DNA from: Dactylosporangium siamense
GTDB lineage: Bacteria; Actinomycetota; Actinomycetes; Mycobacteriales; Micromonosporaceae
DNA length: 64,000 nucleotides
Direction of reading: 5' to 3'
Assembly: GCF_016862795.1 (NCBI RefSeq)
Contig: NZ_BONQ01000111.1
Location: 41,631-105,630 of the forward strand
Below, one piece after another: positions 8,014-16,502 of this stretch. Position 1 is the stretch's first letter, and each line of letters starts with the position of its first letter. Under the pieces are notes generated by a model. That model had not been told where the DNA came from. It did not search any database and saw only the letters and a list, made by a program, of their open reading frames with translations. A program made the position numbers and the translations under genes.

Positions 8014-9167
8014 GCGGTCGCCGGCAGCGGCAGGCGGACCGCGACCCGGTATCCGCCCGCCGGCCGTGGCCCGGCGGCGAAGTCCCCCCGCAACAGGGTC
8101 GCCCGTTCCCGCATCCCGAGCAGCCCGAACCCGTGGCCGGTCGCCTCGCCGGACGGGACCGCCCCTGCTGACCCGTGGTCCGTGACCTCGACGGTCAGGT
8201 CGTCGTCGCCGTGTCCGATCGTCACCTGGCAGACATCGGTGCCGGCATGCCGCACCACGTTGGTGACCGCCTCCTGGATGATCCGGAACGCGGCGAGGTC
8301 CAGGTCGGGCGGCAGCTGCCGGCGTGGTCCCCGCCAGTGCACGTCGACCCTGACCCCGGCGTCGGCGGTGGCCGCGACGAGCCGGTCGAGGTCCGCCAGG
8401 CCGGGCACCGGCTCCAGTGGTGGGGGGTAGCGCCCGTCGGCGGTCTCCCTGCCGCGCAGCGCCCCGACCGCGCGGCGCAGCCCGGCGAGGGTCTCCCGGC
8501 TCGTCGTCTCGATCGTGCGCAACGCGTTGCGGGCCTCGCCCGGCTGCGTGTCGATCACCCGGGCGCCCACACCCGCCTGGATCGCTATGACGCCGATGCT
8601 GTGCGCGACCATGTCATGCAGCTCCCGGGAGATGCGCAGCCGTTCGGCGGTGATCGCCTGCGAGGCTTCCTGCGCGCGTGTCGTCTCGGCGAGTGCCCGG
8701 CGTTCGCGGTTCCGGTTGCCGATCAGCCACGCGGCGAGCATGGCCGTGACCACGGCCAGGATGAAGGATGGTGCGCTCGCGAGCCGGCCGGCGGCGATGG
8801 CCGCGATCTCCGCGAGGCACGCCACGACCGCCGCCACGATCGACACCCGCGGGCTGCGATGCGTTGCGATGTACCCGACGGTGAGGTCGATCGTGATGAA
8901 CTGCAGGTACCGCACGTCGCGCAGGAAGCCGAACTCCCACGACCAGACGTAGGCGGCGACGATCAGGCAGCCGGTGAGCATGAGCGTGAGCGCGACCAGT
9001 GGCCGCCGGCTCAGCAACACCAGTGGGATGACCACGACCAGCAGCGGCAGCACGTACCGCAGCCCGGGCAGCCCGAAGCTGTCCGTGCCGCCGTTCGCCG
9101 TAGCCGAGGCCACCACCAGCGGGTATGTGCACAACAGGAGCCAGACGAGCGGCGCGCGCAGGTTCAC
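8010..9167 (-). CDS. NarL-partner sensor histidine kinase, HisKA_3 type (HK1)
   Basis: A 385-residue kinase. The N-terminal half holds about five or six hydrophobic segments (LVWLLLCTYPLVVASA, VLPLLVVVIPLVLL and others) and no large external loop, suggesting sensing in or at the membrane. The dimerisation/phosphotransfer motif is ISRELHDMVAHSIGVIAIQAG with the phosphoaccepting His in ELHD, followed by a HATPase_c domain ending in GFGLLGMRERA. I chose the GTG at 9167 because TACGGT lies exactly 6 nt upstream (leaderless); an upstream GTG at 9191 is less well placed. It overlaps RR1 by ATGA and follows RR2 by about 75 nt, so two systems lie in tandem on one strand. Confidence 0.9.
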   Translation of the reverse strand: MNLRAPLVWLLLCTYPLVVASATANGGTDSFGLPGLRYVLPLLVVVIPLVLLSRRPLVALTLMLTGCLIVAAYVWSWEFGFLRDVRYLQFITIDLTVGYIATHRSPRVSIVAAVVACLAEIAAIAAGRLASAPSFILAVVTAMLAAWLIGNRNRERRALAETTRAQEASQAITAERLRISRELHDMVAHSIGVIAIQAGVGARVIDTQPGEARNALRTIETTSRETLAGLRRAVGALRGRETADGRYPPPLEPVPGLADLDRLVAATADAGVRVDVHWRGPRRQLPPDLDLAAFRIIQEAVTNVVRHAGTDVCQVTIGHGDDDLTVEVTDHGSAGAVPSGEATGHGFGLLGMRERATLLRGDFAAGPRPAGGYRVAVRLPLPATA

Positions 9168-9244
9168 CGACCCACCGTATTCGCCGAGCACGTCCGGGGC
9201 ATCGACCGCCGGGCGTACGCCCGCGGGCCAACACCGGGCGTGCG

Positions 9245-9907
9245 TCAGGGTTCCCGGTCGGTCTGCAGGGCCTCGCGCAGCGGCACCAGACCCTGCTGCA
9301 GGGCGAAGATCGCGGCCTGGGTGCGGTCCTGCAGTCCGAGCTTGGTGAGGATGCTCGACACGTACGACTTCACGGTCTGCTCGCTCAACGACAGTGCGCG
9401 GGCGATCTCCCGGTTGGACCGGCCGCGCGTCAGGGCCGCGAGGACGTCACGCTCCCGGGTCGACAGCCGGGCGAGCGGGCTGCTGCCGCCGTCGCGGACG
9501 CTGCGCACCAGGACCGCCGCCGCCCCCGGGTCCAGGACGCTGCCGCCGGTCGCCGCCGCCCGGACCGCCTCCACGACCCGGTCGACCGCGGCGGTCTTCG
9601 GCAGATAGGAGGTCGCCCCCGCCCGCACGGCGTCCATCACCAGATCATCGGCCGGGAACGACGTCAGCACCACCACGGAGGGCCGCTCGTCGCGGTCCTG
9701 CAACGCGTGCAGCACGCCCATCCCGTCGAGGCCGGGCATCACCATGTCCAGCAGGACGACGTCGGGCCGGGCCGCGTCGACCTGTGCGAGGGCCGCGTCA
9801 CCGTCGGCGCACTCGCCGACGACCACGCAATCGGGCTCCTGCTCCAGCACGAACCGCAGCCCCTGGCGCACCACCTGATGGTCGTCGACGATCAGGATCC
9901 GGATCAT
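9245..9907 (-). CDS. NarL/LuxR-type response regulator (RR2)
   Basis: A 220-residue response regulator. The receiver begins MIRILIVDDHQVVRQGL with acidic residues 8-9 and phosphoacceptor Asp54 in LLDMVMPG. The LuxR domain includes LSTRERDVLAALTRGRSNREIARALSLS-type sequence and EQTVKSYVSSILTKLGL. Its ATG overlaps the stop of the HK2 gene by ATGA. With HK2 it forms the first of two tandem two-component systems. Closest in style to LiaR/VraR/DegU-like regulators; the target is unknown. The lipoprotein gene divergent from HK2 carries the 17-bp motif and is a natural candidate. Confidence 0.92.
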   Translation of the reverse strand: MIRILIVDDHQVVRQGLRFVLEQEPDCVVVGECADGDAALAQVDAARPDVVLLDMVMPGLDGMGVLHALQDRDERPSVVVLTSFPADDLVMDAVRAGATSYLPKTAAVDRVVEAVRAAATGGSVLDPGAAAVLVRSVRDGGSSPLARLSTRERDVLAALTRGRSNREIARALSLSEQTVKSYVSSILTKLGLQDRTQAAIFALQQGLVPLREALQTDREP

Positions 9908-11388
9908 CCGGCACCACCCGGCAGCAGCACCGTCACCGTGGTGCCCGACCGCGGGGCGCTGACCACGTCGAGGGTGCCGCCCAGTTCGCCGGCCCGTTCG
10001 CGCATCAGTCCCAGCCCCATCCCGTGGCGACGCCCGGCGGTTGCCGGGTCGAAGCCCTTGCCGTCGTCGCGGACGGTCACCGCGACCCCGCCGTCGGCCG
10101 CCGTGACCCGCAGCTCGACCGCGCTGGGATCGCCGTGCCGGGCTGCGTTGCTGAGCGCCTCCTGCACCATCCGCAGCACCGCGTGCTCGACCGCCGGTTC
10201 CAGCGGCACCGGGTCGACGTGCATGGTGATGGCGATGCCGAGCCGGGCCTCATACGCGCGGCACAGCTCGGCGAGCGCCTCGGCGAGCCCGGCGTCCTCC
10301 AGCGCGATCGGCCGCAGCTGCAGCAGCATCGCGCGCATCTCCCGCATCGTGCGGCCGAGCGACTCCTCCATGGCCTCGGCCTGCCGGCGCAGCTCGGTGT
10401 CCGCCGGCAGCGCCCGGCGCAGCCCGCCGGCGAGCAGGTTCGCCGAGAACAGGTCCTGGGAGATCGAGTCGTGCAGCTCCCGGGTGATCCGGGTCCGTTC
10501 GGCCCGCCGCGCCGCCGCGCCGGCCATCGTCCGCTCGACCTCGACCGCCGCGTCCAGACGCTGGGCAAGGGTGTTGAACGCCGCCTCCAACCGGCCCAGC
10601 TCGTCCTTGCCGGCGACCGGGATCCGGGCCTGCAGGTCGCCGTCGGCCATCGCGGTGGCGCCGGCGGCGAGCCGCCGCACCCGCCGGATCACCCCGCCGG
10701 TGCTGAGCAGGCCGAACAACGCGCCGACCGGCAGGAGCAGCACCAGCACCGCCAACCCAGGCACGACCAGGGAGGTGACCGCCTGGCTGATCCTGGTGGC
10801 GGTCAGGTCGCCGCCGCCGGTGGACTGTGCCGGTGTCCGGACGTAGACCACGCCGATCACCGTGCGGCCCGACGCGGTGGTGAGCTCCACCGGCCGGGTG
10901 GCCCAGCCGGCGGTGCGCCCCGAGACGTCGGTCGTGCCGCTGCCGGGCGCCGTGACGGCGGTGGGTAGCGTCGAGCCGGCCGGGAAGTCGGCGGAGGTGC
11001 TCCGCACGACCCGCCCGTCGGTCGTCGCGACCACCTCGACCGCGTCGGCGGCGTCCGTGGGCTTGTCCTTCCCCTGGTAGTGCTCGGCGGCGGCGCCGCT
11101 CAACAGTTCCGGCGGCCCGGAGCTGCCGGGCGCCCTGGCGGCCAGGACGGTGACGGTGCCTCCGAGGGCGGTCGCGACGTCCAGCGCCGTGGCCTCGCTC
11201 TTGAGTCGCAGGTTCGCGCTGTCCGTCATGGCCTCGCGCTGCCTGGCCTGGCTGACGCTGTCGCTGGCGGCGCGGATCCGCGGGATCACCACCGCCAGCA
11301 GCACCGCCTCGACGACCAGCACCGCGGCCGCCGACACGAGCACGTAGGACACGGCCATGCGGCCGCGCAGGCCGAACCGGATGGACAC
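9904..11388 (-). CDS. Sensor histidine kinase with HAMP, NarX/LiaS style (HK2)
   Basis: A 494-residue kinase. A first membrane segment near residues 10-36 and a second near 260 (VTSLVVPGLAVLVLLLPVGALF) enclose an extracytoplasmic domain of about 200 residues with a Ser/Thr/Gly-rich character. A HAMP linker follows (RRVRRLAAGATAMADGDLQARI), then the HisKA_3 motif TRELHDSISQDLFSANLLAGG and a HATPase_c domain ending GLGLMRERAGELGG. The GTG at 11388 is chosen because TAACCT lies 6 nt upstream; a GTG at 11391 is adjacent. It overlaps RR2 by ATGA and is divergent from lipoprotein paralogue 2, with which it shares a 110-bp regulatory region. Confidence 0.9.
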   Translation of the reverse strand: MSIRFGLRGRMAVSYVLVSAAAVLVVEAVLLAVVIPRIRAASDSVSQARQREAMTDSANLRLKSEATALDVATALGGTVTVLAARAPGSSGPPELLSGAAAEHYQGKDKPTDAADAVEVVATTDGRVVRSTSADFPAGSTLPTAVTAPGSGTTDVSGRTAGWATRPVELTTASGRTVIGVVYVRTPAQSTGGGDLTATRISQAVTSLVVPGLAVLVLLLPVGALFGLLSTGGVIRRVRRLAAGATAMADGDLQARIPVAGKDELGRLEAAFNTLAQRLDAAVEVERTMAGAAARRAERTRITRELHDSISQDLFSANLLAGGLRRALPADTELRRQAEAMEESLGRTMREMRAMLLQLRPIALEDAGLAEALAELCRAYEARLGIAITMHVDPVPLEPAVEHAVLRMVQEALSNAARHGDPSAVELRVTAADGGVAVTVRDDGKGFDPATAGRRHGMGLGLMRERAGELGGTLDVVSAPRSGTTVTVLLPGGAG

Positions 11389-11450
11389 CACCTCAGGTTA
11401 CCCAGCCTGCGGGGGCACCCCGGACCCCAGATCGGGGGGTTCACCGGCCC

Positions 11451-11467
11451 ACCTTTGGGGGAAGTGG
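11451..11467 (+). promoter_or_regulatory. 17-bp motif upstream of Cys-repeat lipoprotein 2
   Basis: ACCTTTGGGGGAAGTGG, identical to the minus-strand site 7039-7055. It ends 18 nt before GACGGT (11486-11491), which is itself 7 nt before the ATG at 11499. Position and spacing match those at paralogue 1, so it is very likely the same regulator site. It lies in the divergent region shared with HK2. Confidence 0.65.
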
Positions 11468-11498
11468 CGGCCGACCCGCAACCGCGACGGTGGGTGGC

Positions 11499-11975
11499 AT
11501 GAAGCGAGTCCGACCGATTGTGGTGGTGGCGCTGCTCGTCCTGACCGGGTGCGGCGGCGGCCAGCCCACCGCCCGTCCGTCCAGCGGGGCCGACCACGCC
11601 AAGCTCCTCGAGGCCGTGCGCTGCATGCGCGACAACGGCTTTCCCGACTATCCCGACCCGGTCGAGGCCGAGGGCACGTGGGTGATTCCGCCCCCGGCCG
11701 GCGACCTGCCCGCGCCACCGGCGTGCGAGGAGCTGTTCCGGGGCGCGAAAGGCCCGCCGCCGCGCCGGGAGCGCACCGCCGAGGAGGTCGCCCAGCTGCG
11801 CAAATGGGGGGCCTGCATCCAGACCCACGGCATACCCGAACTGCCCGACGCGGACAGCAACGGCGACTTTCACCCGCCGCCGGCGCTGGTGCCGATCACG
11901 GCCCACCCGAAGTGGCAGGAGGCGCGCACGGCGTGCAAGGAACTCGAGCCGAGCGGCATGAACTTCGACAAATAG
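11499..11975 (+). CDS. Cys-repeat lipoprotein, paralogue 2
   Basis: A 158-residue predicted lipoprotein: MKRVRPIVVVALLVLTGC with the lipid Cys at 18. The mature part has the same duplicated plan as the 6518-7009 gene: RCMRDNGFPDYPDP followed by PACEELF, then ACIQTHGIPELPDADSNG followed by TACKELE. Four Cys residues beyond the lipid Cys are therefore conserved in order. The ATG at 11499 is chosen over GTG 11490 because it gives the cleaner signal peptide and fits the GACGGT-N7 core promoter. It is divergent from HK2 and convergent with the DUF4253 gene. Function unknown; the paralogy and linked motif suggest control by the neighbouring two-component systems. Confidence 0.75.
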   Translation: MKRVRPIVVVALLVLTGCGGGQPTARPSSGADHAKLLEAVRCMRDNGFPDYPDPVEAEGTWVIPPPAGDLPAPPACEELFRGAKGPPPRRERTAEEVAQLRKWGACIQTHGIPELPDADSNGDFHPPPALVPITAHPKWQEARTACKELEPSGMNFDK

Positions 11976-11978
11976 CGG

Positions 11979-12743
11979 TCAGTCCCACCAGAAATGCCAG
12001 GCCGGCAGGTCGACCAGGCCCGCGGCGTAGGCGTCCAGCGGCAGGTCGTTGAGGGTGTCGGGGCAGAACGCGACGTGTTCCGCCCCGATACGCAGCGCCT
12101 CGTCGACGGTGGCCGGCGGGGCGGCGACGCTCAGGAACAGTTCGGCGTAGCCGAGCCCGACGACGCGGGCGCCGAAGCGGTCCTCCCAGCTGCGCAGCAC
12201 GGCGGAGATCTCGGCGGTGTCGCCGGTGTGGTTGGCCGGGCCGTCCCAGCCGGCGACGGTCGGGGCGTCCGCGCCACGGCCGGCGGCGACCAGGCCGAGC
12301 CGCCACTGGCGCCGGGAGGCGAGCAGCGCCGCCGCCTCCCGGTCGGCGGTCGCGTCGGCCGCGGCCTCGTCGGGGCCGGCCGCGGGTGCCAGGCCGGGCC
12401 AGGCGCCGCCGCCGGTCTCGGACCCGGCCCACCACGACGACAGCAGGTCGGCGGGGTCGTGCGAGGCCGGGTCGGACATGTCGTCGGGGACCAGCTCACC
12501 CTCGACCCACGGCCGGGCCGCGTCGCCTTCGAGCGGCGTCAGCAGCAGCGGCCACAGGCCGGAGGTGGGGTGCGCGGCCCGCAGCTCCTCCCACAGCCCG
12601 GGTGGCGGCGCCGTCTTGCTCAGCCACAGCACCGCGGGCTCGTCGTCGTCGAGGTCGGGACGGATGTGCTTCCCGGCGGGCAGCGGCACCGTGAGGGCCT
12701 TGACCCGGGCGGGCAGCGTCAGACGCTTGGCAGTCACCAGCAC
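11979..12743 (-). CDS. DUF4253-domain protein
   Basis: A 254-residue soluble protein without signal peptide or membrane segment. The C-terminal region, from about residue 125 to the end, carries the features of DUF4253: RRQWRLGLVAAGRGADAP, a DNTAEIS-like segment (HTGDTAEISAVLRSWEDRFGARVVGLG), FLSVAAPP, EALRIGAEHVAFCPDTL and a C-terminal DLPAWHFWWD. DUF4253 proteins are often linked to SMI1/KNR4-type immunity families, but no toxin is seen here. The start is GTG at 12743, with an alternative GTG two codons later. It is convergent with the lipoprotein gene (3-bp gap). Function unknown. Confidence 0.75.
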   Translation of the reverse strand: MLVTAKRLTLPARVKALTVPLPAGKHIRPDLDDDEPAVLWLSKTAPPPGLWEELRAAHPTSGLWPLLLTPLEGDAARPWVEGELVPDDMSDPASHDPADLLSSWWAGSETGGGAWPGLAPAAGPDEAAADATADREAAALLASRRQWRLGLVAAGRGADAPTVAGWDGPANHTGDTAEISAVLRSWEDRFGARVVGLGYAELFLSVAAPPATVDEALRIGAEHVAFCPDTLNDLPLDAYAAGLVDLPAWHFWWD

Positions 12744-12914
12744 GACCGTAGTCGATTCACGCGGTCAAATACAGGTGACCTGCGCCGTCCAACGCGGCCG
12801 CCGTTTCCGACGCGGGCTGCCGCGTGGCCCGGACCGCACGGTCTGCGGCCGGTCTCCACCCGGGTTGCGCAGCGTCGGAAACCGGCCGGTCGACGAACTG
12901 CCGGCACGGGTCCG

Positions 12915-13358
12915 TCAGGCGTCGCGCACCTTGAACAGCACGCCGCCCACGGCCAGGAGGCCGGCCGCGTACGCGGCCAACACCGCGAGCCCTCCCCATG
13001 GCTGCAGCGGTGCGGTGGCACTGCCCGCGACCGTCGACTGGACCGCCAGCCCGGCGGTCATCGGCGAGATCTTCTGGATGAGGTGCAGCGTGTGGGCCGG
13101 CATGGGCACGATGAGGGTGACCAGGTACGGCCCGTAGAGCAGCGCGACGACGGCGCCGACCGCGGCACCGTTGTGCCGCACCCCGGCGGCGATCCCGGCG
13201 CTGAGCAGCGACACCAGCACCAGATACAGCACGGTGCCGAGCACGGCGCGGCGGAACGTCGGGTCGGACAACGTGGGTGGCCCGTAGCCGAGGGCCACGG
13301 TGAGCCCTTCGCCGTGGAGCAGGGATCTGCCGGCGAGCGCGCCACCGACGACCCCGAC
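12915..13358 (-). pseudogene. C-terminal fragment of an ABC-2-type permease
   Basis: About 147 residues of the C-terminal half of an ABC-2 exporter permease remain. They include [39 protein letters not shown], a long hydrophobic stretch VGAVVALLYGPYLVTLIVP and a final segment GLAVLAAYAAGLLAVGGVLF before the stop at 12915. The N-terminal half is missing: upstream of about 13358 the reading abruptly becomes part of a LuxR gene on the other strand. An internal GTG at 13298 opens a shorter frame, but the permease similarity clearly extends beyond it, so that is not the original start. The accompanying ATPase gene is absent. Probably non-functional. Confidence 0.65.
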
Positions 13359-13507
13359 CGCAGATCGCCGACCGGCTCGTCGTGAGCGCCGAGACCGTCA
13401 AGACCCACGTGAGCCGGGTGCTGTTCAAACTCGGTGTCCGCGATCGGGTGCAGGCCGTGATTGTCGCCTACGAGTCAGGCCTCATCGTTCCGCGCGCCGC
13501 TCGGTAG
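13359..13507 (+). pseudogene. 3' fragment of a NarL/LuxR-type response regulator
   Basis: About 48 residues remain: [20 protein letters not shown], then [20 protein letters not shown] and a stop TAG at 13505-13507. This is the recognition half of a LuxR helix-turn-helix with its usual tail, closely like those of RR1 and the 59522 gene. The receiver domain and the first helix are gone. The break at about 13358 coincides with the break in the permease fragment on the opposite strand. A single deletion between two divergent genes would remove both 5' halves and produce exactly this structure. Confidence 0.7.
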
Positions 13508-13517
13508 GTCGGACCTG

Positions 13518-13886
13518 TCAGGTGCACTTCGCGCCGGCGCTGCCCCGCGCGAGTTCCTTGTCCGCCTGGCCGAGGACCCGGATCCCGTTGACGCCGCCGG
13601 TGTAGGCCACCTCGGCCGCCAGGTCGCACAGCTGGCGGGCGGTGCCGGCGTCGCCGTCGGACAGGGTGGTGGCGATGACGACGGTCGTGCACTGGCCCTC
13701 GACCCTCACCCCCTGCACGCCGGGCCGGGCCAGGCGCTCCTGGACCCTGGTGCCGGCGCCACCGCAGTCGCCGCTGGTCGCGGTGCCGGAGGTCGGCGCG
13801 GCCGAAGGAGTAGCGGGGGAGTCACTGCACGCCGCCAGCGCCAGCAGGGTCGCGCCGGCGATGAGGACCAACCGTCCTGAGCTCAT
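13518..13886 (-). CDS. Small lipoprotein of unknown function
   Basis: A 122-residue predicted lipoprotein: MSSGRLVLIAGATLLALAAC with the lipid Cys at 20, then a Ser/Pro/Thr linker. The mature domain of about 85 residues contains three further Cys (GDCGGAG, GQCTTVV, QLCDLAAEV) plus a C-terminal KCT, and a VQERLARPGVQGVRVEG stretch that looks like an alpha/beta domain. The start at 13886 is supported by TACCGT exactly 6 nt upstream; the frame is open to 13907 but without signals. It is divergent from the LRR gene with a 50-bp shared promoter region. I do not recognise the family. Confidence 0.7.
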   Translation of the reverse strand: MSSGRLVLIAGATLLALAACSDSPATPSAAPTSGTATSGDCGGAGTRVQERLARPGVQGVRVEGQCTTVVIATTLSDGDAGTARQLCDLAAEVAYTGGVNGIRVLGQADKELARGSAGAKCT

Positions 13887-13936
13887 CCGCTGACGGTAGT
13901 CGTACACCCGGATCCTCGCCTACTACGATCGCCTGG

Positions 13937-15532
13937 GTGATCCCGGAGCTGCTGCCGTTCGCCGAAGCCGACGCCCGCCTCGACGGCGGCCTGTCCGCCT
14001 GCTTCCAGGGCTACTACGAGACGGTGCTGTTGTTCGCCGGTGACGTGACGTTCGACGGCGACCTCCTGCCCGCCGTCGAGGCCGTCGCGCCCGGCCCGTT
14101 CGACCTCGTCGCGTTCGCCGGGAACCTCACCGTCGGCGGGGCCGTCGCCGCCTACGAGGCGACGCCGGGCGTCTACGTCGGCGGGTTCACCCGGGCGGAG
14201 ACCCTCGAGGGCGGCGACGCCGAGGTGTACCTGGGTGACGGCGCGTTCACGTGCTTCGTCTACGGGCACTACAACGACGGCATCCTGGAGACCGGCCGGA
14301 TCGACACGCCGTGGGTCGTGAACTCCGACCACGACCTGCGGGTCACCGCGCCCGGCGCGACCCGCGTCGACAACTTCGGCGTCGACGGCGACTTCCACCG
14401 CGGCACCATCACCGAGTCGTTCGTGCCCGACGTGCTCGACGCGAAGCGCGGCAACCTGGACCTGGACGCGTTCCTGGAGCGGCTGCGGGCCGGGCTGCCG
14501 GTCCTGCTGCCCGGGGCGATGACCGCCCGGGAACAGACGCTCGCCGACATCGCCGTCGCCCGTGACGACCATCTCGACCTCACCGGCCGGGACCTCGACG
14601 GGTTTCCCGAGCAGATCCTCGCCATGCCGTGGCTGCGGACCCTCGTGCTGGACCGGACCGCGCTCGGCACGCTGCCGGAGGGCATCGCCGCGCTCACCGC
14701 CCTGGAGACGCTGTCGGTGCGTTCGTGCCGGCTGACGTCGCTGCCCGCCGCCGTCGCCGCGCTGCCCGCGCTGCGGGTGCTCCGCGTCGCCGGCAACCCG
14801 CTGCCGGCCCTGCCGGCGGGTCTCACCAGCCTGGTCGAGCTCGACGTGTCCGGTCTGGCCCGCCCGTCCGCGACGGGGGACCTGCCGGTGTTCGAACTGC
14901 CCGCGGACCTGACCGGGCTGCGGCGGCTGGTCGCCGACGGCACCAACCTCGCCGGCATCCCCGCCGAGGTGCGGGAGCTGTCGCTGCGGGGCTCGACGTG
15001 GCAGCACCTGCGGCGGGTCCCGCCCGGCCTCACCGGGCTGCGGCACCTGCGCCGCCTCGACCTGTCCGGCAACTGCTTCGACGCGCTGCCGGCGGACCTG
15101 CCGGACGTCGAGGAGCTGGATCTCGGCAACGCGCTCGGGCTGCTGCGGACCCCGCTGCCCAGCCTCGCCGGGCTGTCGCGGCTGCGGGTGCTGCGGCTGT
15201 CCGGCGGCACCGACCACAGTGCGGTGCCCGTGCCGCCGCACTCGCTGCTGCGCCCGGTGTTCGCCGTGCCGGTCGCCACCCTGGTGGAGCTGTCCGTGGA
15301 CCGGTGGGGGCCGAGCGACAAGGGCGGCCGCGGCCCGCTCACCGCCGGTGACCTCGCGGGCATCGGCGGATTCCGGGCGCTGCGGATCCTCGACCTGTCG
15401 TTCAACGAGCTGCGGTCCCTGCCCGAGGACCTGTTCACGCTGCCGCTGGACCGGCTCGACCTGCGGTACAACCGCCTCGACGCGGCCTCCCGCGCCCGCG
15501 TCCGGGAGGTGTGCCCGCAGGCCGAGCTGTGA
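13937..15532 (+). CDS. Leucine-rich-repeat protein with beta-rich N-terminal domain
   Basis: A 531-residue protein without signal peptide. Residues 1-190 form a domain rich in short beta segments (LLFAGDVTFDGDLLPAVEAV, FAGNLTVGGAVAAYEATPG, GDAEVYLGDGAFTCFVYGHYN) ending in a region that may be a linker. From about residue 210 onward there are repeated LRR units, for example LRTLVLDRTALGTLPEGIAA, LETLSVRSCRLTSLPAAVAA and LRRLDLSGNCFDALPADLP, with a capping end LDRLDLRYNRLDAASRARV. Bacterial LRR proteins of this kind bind protein partners; the partner is unknown. TACGAT lies 7 nt before the GTG at 13937, fitting a leaderless start. Convergent with the ABC permease gene only 4 bp away. The N-terminal domain is not one I can name. 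Confidence 0.75.
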   Translation: MIPELLPFAEADARLDGGLSACFQGYYETVLLFAGDVTFDGDLLPAVEAVAPGPFDLVAFAGNLTVGGAVAAYEATPGVYVGGFTRAETLEGGDAEVYLGDGAFTCFVYGHYNDGILETGRIDTPWVVNSDHDLRVTAPGATRVDNFGVDGDFHRGTITESFVPDVLDAKRGNLDLDAFLERLRAGLPVLLPGAMTAREQTLADIAVARDDHLDLTGRDLDGFPEQILAMPWLRTLVLDRTALGTLPEGIAALTALETLSVRSCRLTSLPAAVAALPALRVLRVAGNPLPALPAGLTSLVELDVSGLARPSATGDLPVFELPADLTGLRRLVADGTNLAGIPAEVRELSLRGSTWQHLRRVPPGLTGLRHLRRLDLSGNCFDALPADLPDVEELDLGNALGLLRTPLPSLAGLSRLRVLRLSGGTDHSAVPVPPHSLLRPVFAVPVATLVELSVDRWGPSDKGGRGPLTAGDLAGIGGFRALRILDLSFNELRSLPEDLFTLPLDRLDLRYNRLDAASRARVREVCPQAEL

Positions 15533-15536
15533 ACCG

Positions 15537-16502
15537 TCAGGCGAGCTTGCGCACGACCCACCACACCGCGAGGGCGAGCACCGCCGCGGACAGGCCGACG
15601 AAGATGCCCGACTCGATCAGCTGGAAGGTCCAGAACCGCCCCACCGGCTGGTAGGTGTCGACGAACCGGTAGCCGCCCTGCTCCGTGACGCAGGCGCGCA
15701 TCGCCGCCTCGTCCGGCAACGTCCGGCACACGGCCGGCACGGAGACACGGTTGGTGACGGTGCCGGCCTTGTCGATGACCTCATGCGCGATCCGCCAGTC
15801 GCCTTTCCCGGCGCGCGGGCTGGTGGTGCCGAACGGGTACGTCTCGGTGAGCGGCGGTTGGAACCGTTCCCGCAGCAGCAGGACACCGATCTTGACCGGC
15901 AGGTAGATGGCGAGCGTGGCCACCATCGCCGGGATGGTCCGCTTGAACAGGGCCCCCGCGGCGACGCCGACCGCGAACGCGAACACGGTGTAGGCGAGCG
16001 GGACGATGCCACGGAAGTCGAACACGTCCGAGTTGAGCCGCCCGAACGCGGCGTCGCCCTCGACCTGGACGCGCTCCAGCGGCTTGAACCACCAGGTCAT
16101 CACCTCGGTCATGATCGCGGTCACCGCGACGGCGCCGGCCAGGTACAGCCCGAGCCGCGCGGCCAGCCACCGGCCACGGCCGTGCGACTGCGTCCAGACC
16201 AGGCGGTGCGTGCCCTGCTCGAGCTCCCGGGCGACGAGCGGCCCGCCCCAGAAGACCCCGAGCAGCATCGGCGCCAGGTTGAGCAGCCCGAACGAGTTGA
16301 TGATCAGGTTGAACCTGTCGCTGAAGGCCTGGGCGAGCAGGTCGCAGTCGCCGCCGGACGCGATGCACGCGTCCAGCCCTGAGTCGCGCAACTGGGCGGT
16401 CATCGCCCGGTTCGTCAGGACCGCATACCCGACGACGACGGCCAGCAGGACGGCGGAGGACACCAGGTTGGGGCGGGCGAGCCGCCACGCGAGCCGGATC
16501 AT
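15537..16502 (-). CDS. ABC-2-type transporter permease
   Basis: A 321-residue permease. Six hydrophobic segments are visible: near residues 15-35 (LVSSAVLLAVVVGYAVL), 70-88 (FGLLNLAPMLLGVFWG), 112-132, 165-185 (IVPLAYTVFAFAVGVAAGALF), 190-210 and a last one near the C-terminus (SGIFVGLSAAVLALAVWWVV). The loop VARELEQGTHRLVWTQSHGRGRWL is characteristic of ABC-2 permeases that contact the ATPase. Its ATG at 16502 overlaps the stop of the ATPase gene by ATGA. It is the last gene of a GntR-ATPase-permease operon typical of YtrABC-like exporters. Substrate unknown; drugs, lipids or peptides are possible. Confidence 0.88.
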   Translation of the reverse strand: MIRLAWRLARPNLVSSAVLLAVVVGYAVLTNRAMTAQLRDSGLDACIASGGDCDLLAQAFSDRFNLIINSFGLLNLAPMLLGVFWGGPLVARELEQGTHRLVWTQSHGRGRWLAARLGLYLAGAVAVTAIMTEVMTWWFKPLERVQVEGDAAFGRLNSDVFDFRGIVPLAYTVFAFAVGVAAGALFKRTIPAMVATLAIYLPVKIGVLLLRERFQPPLTETYPFGTTSPRAGKGDWRIAHEVIDKAGTVTNRVSVPAVCRTLPDEAAMRACVTEQGGYRFVDTYQPVGRFWTFQLIESGIFVGLSAAVLALAVWWVVRKLA

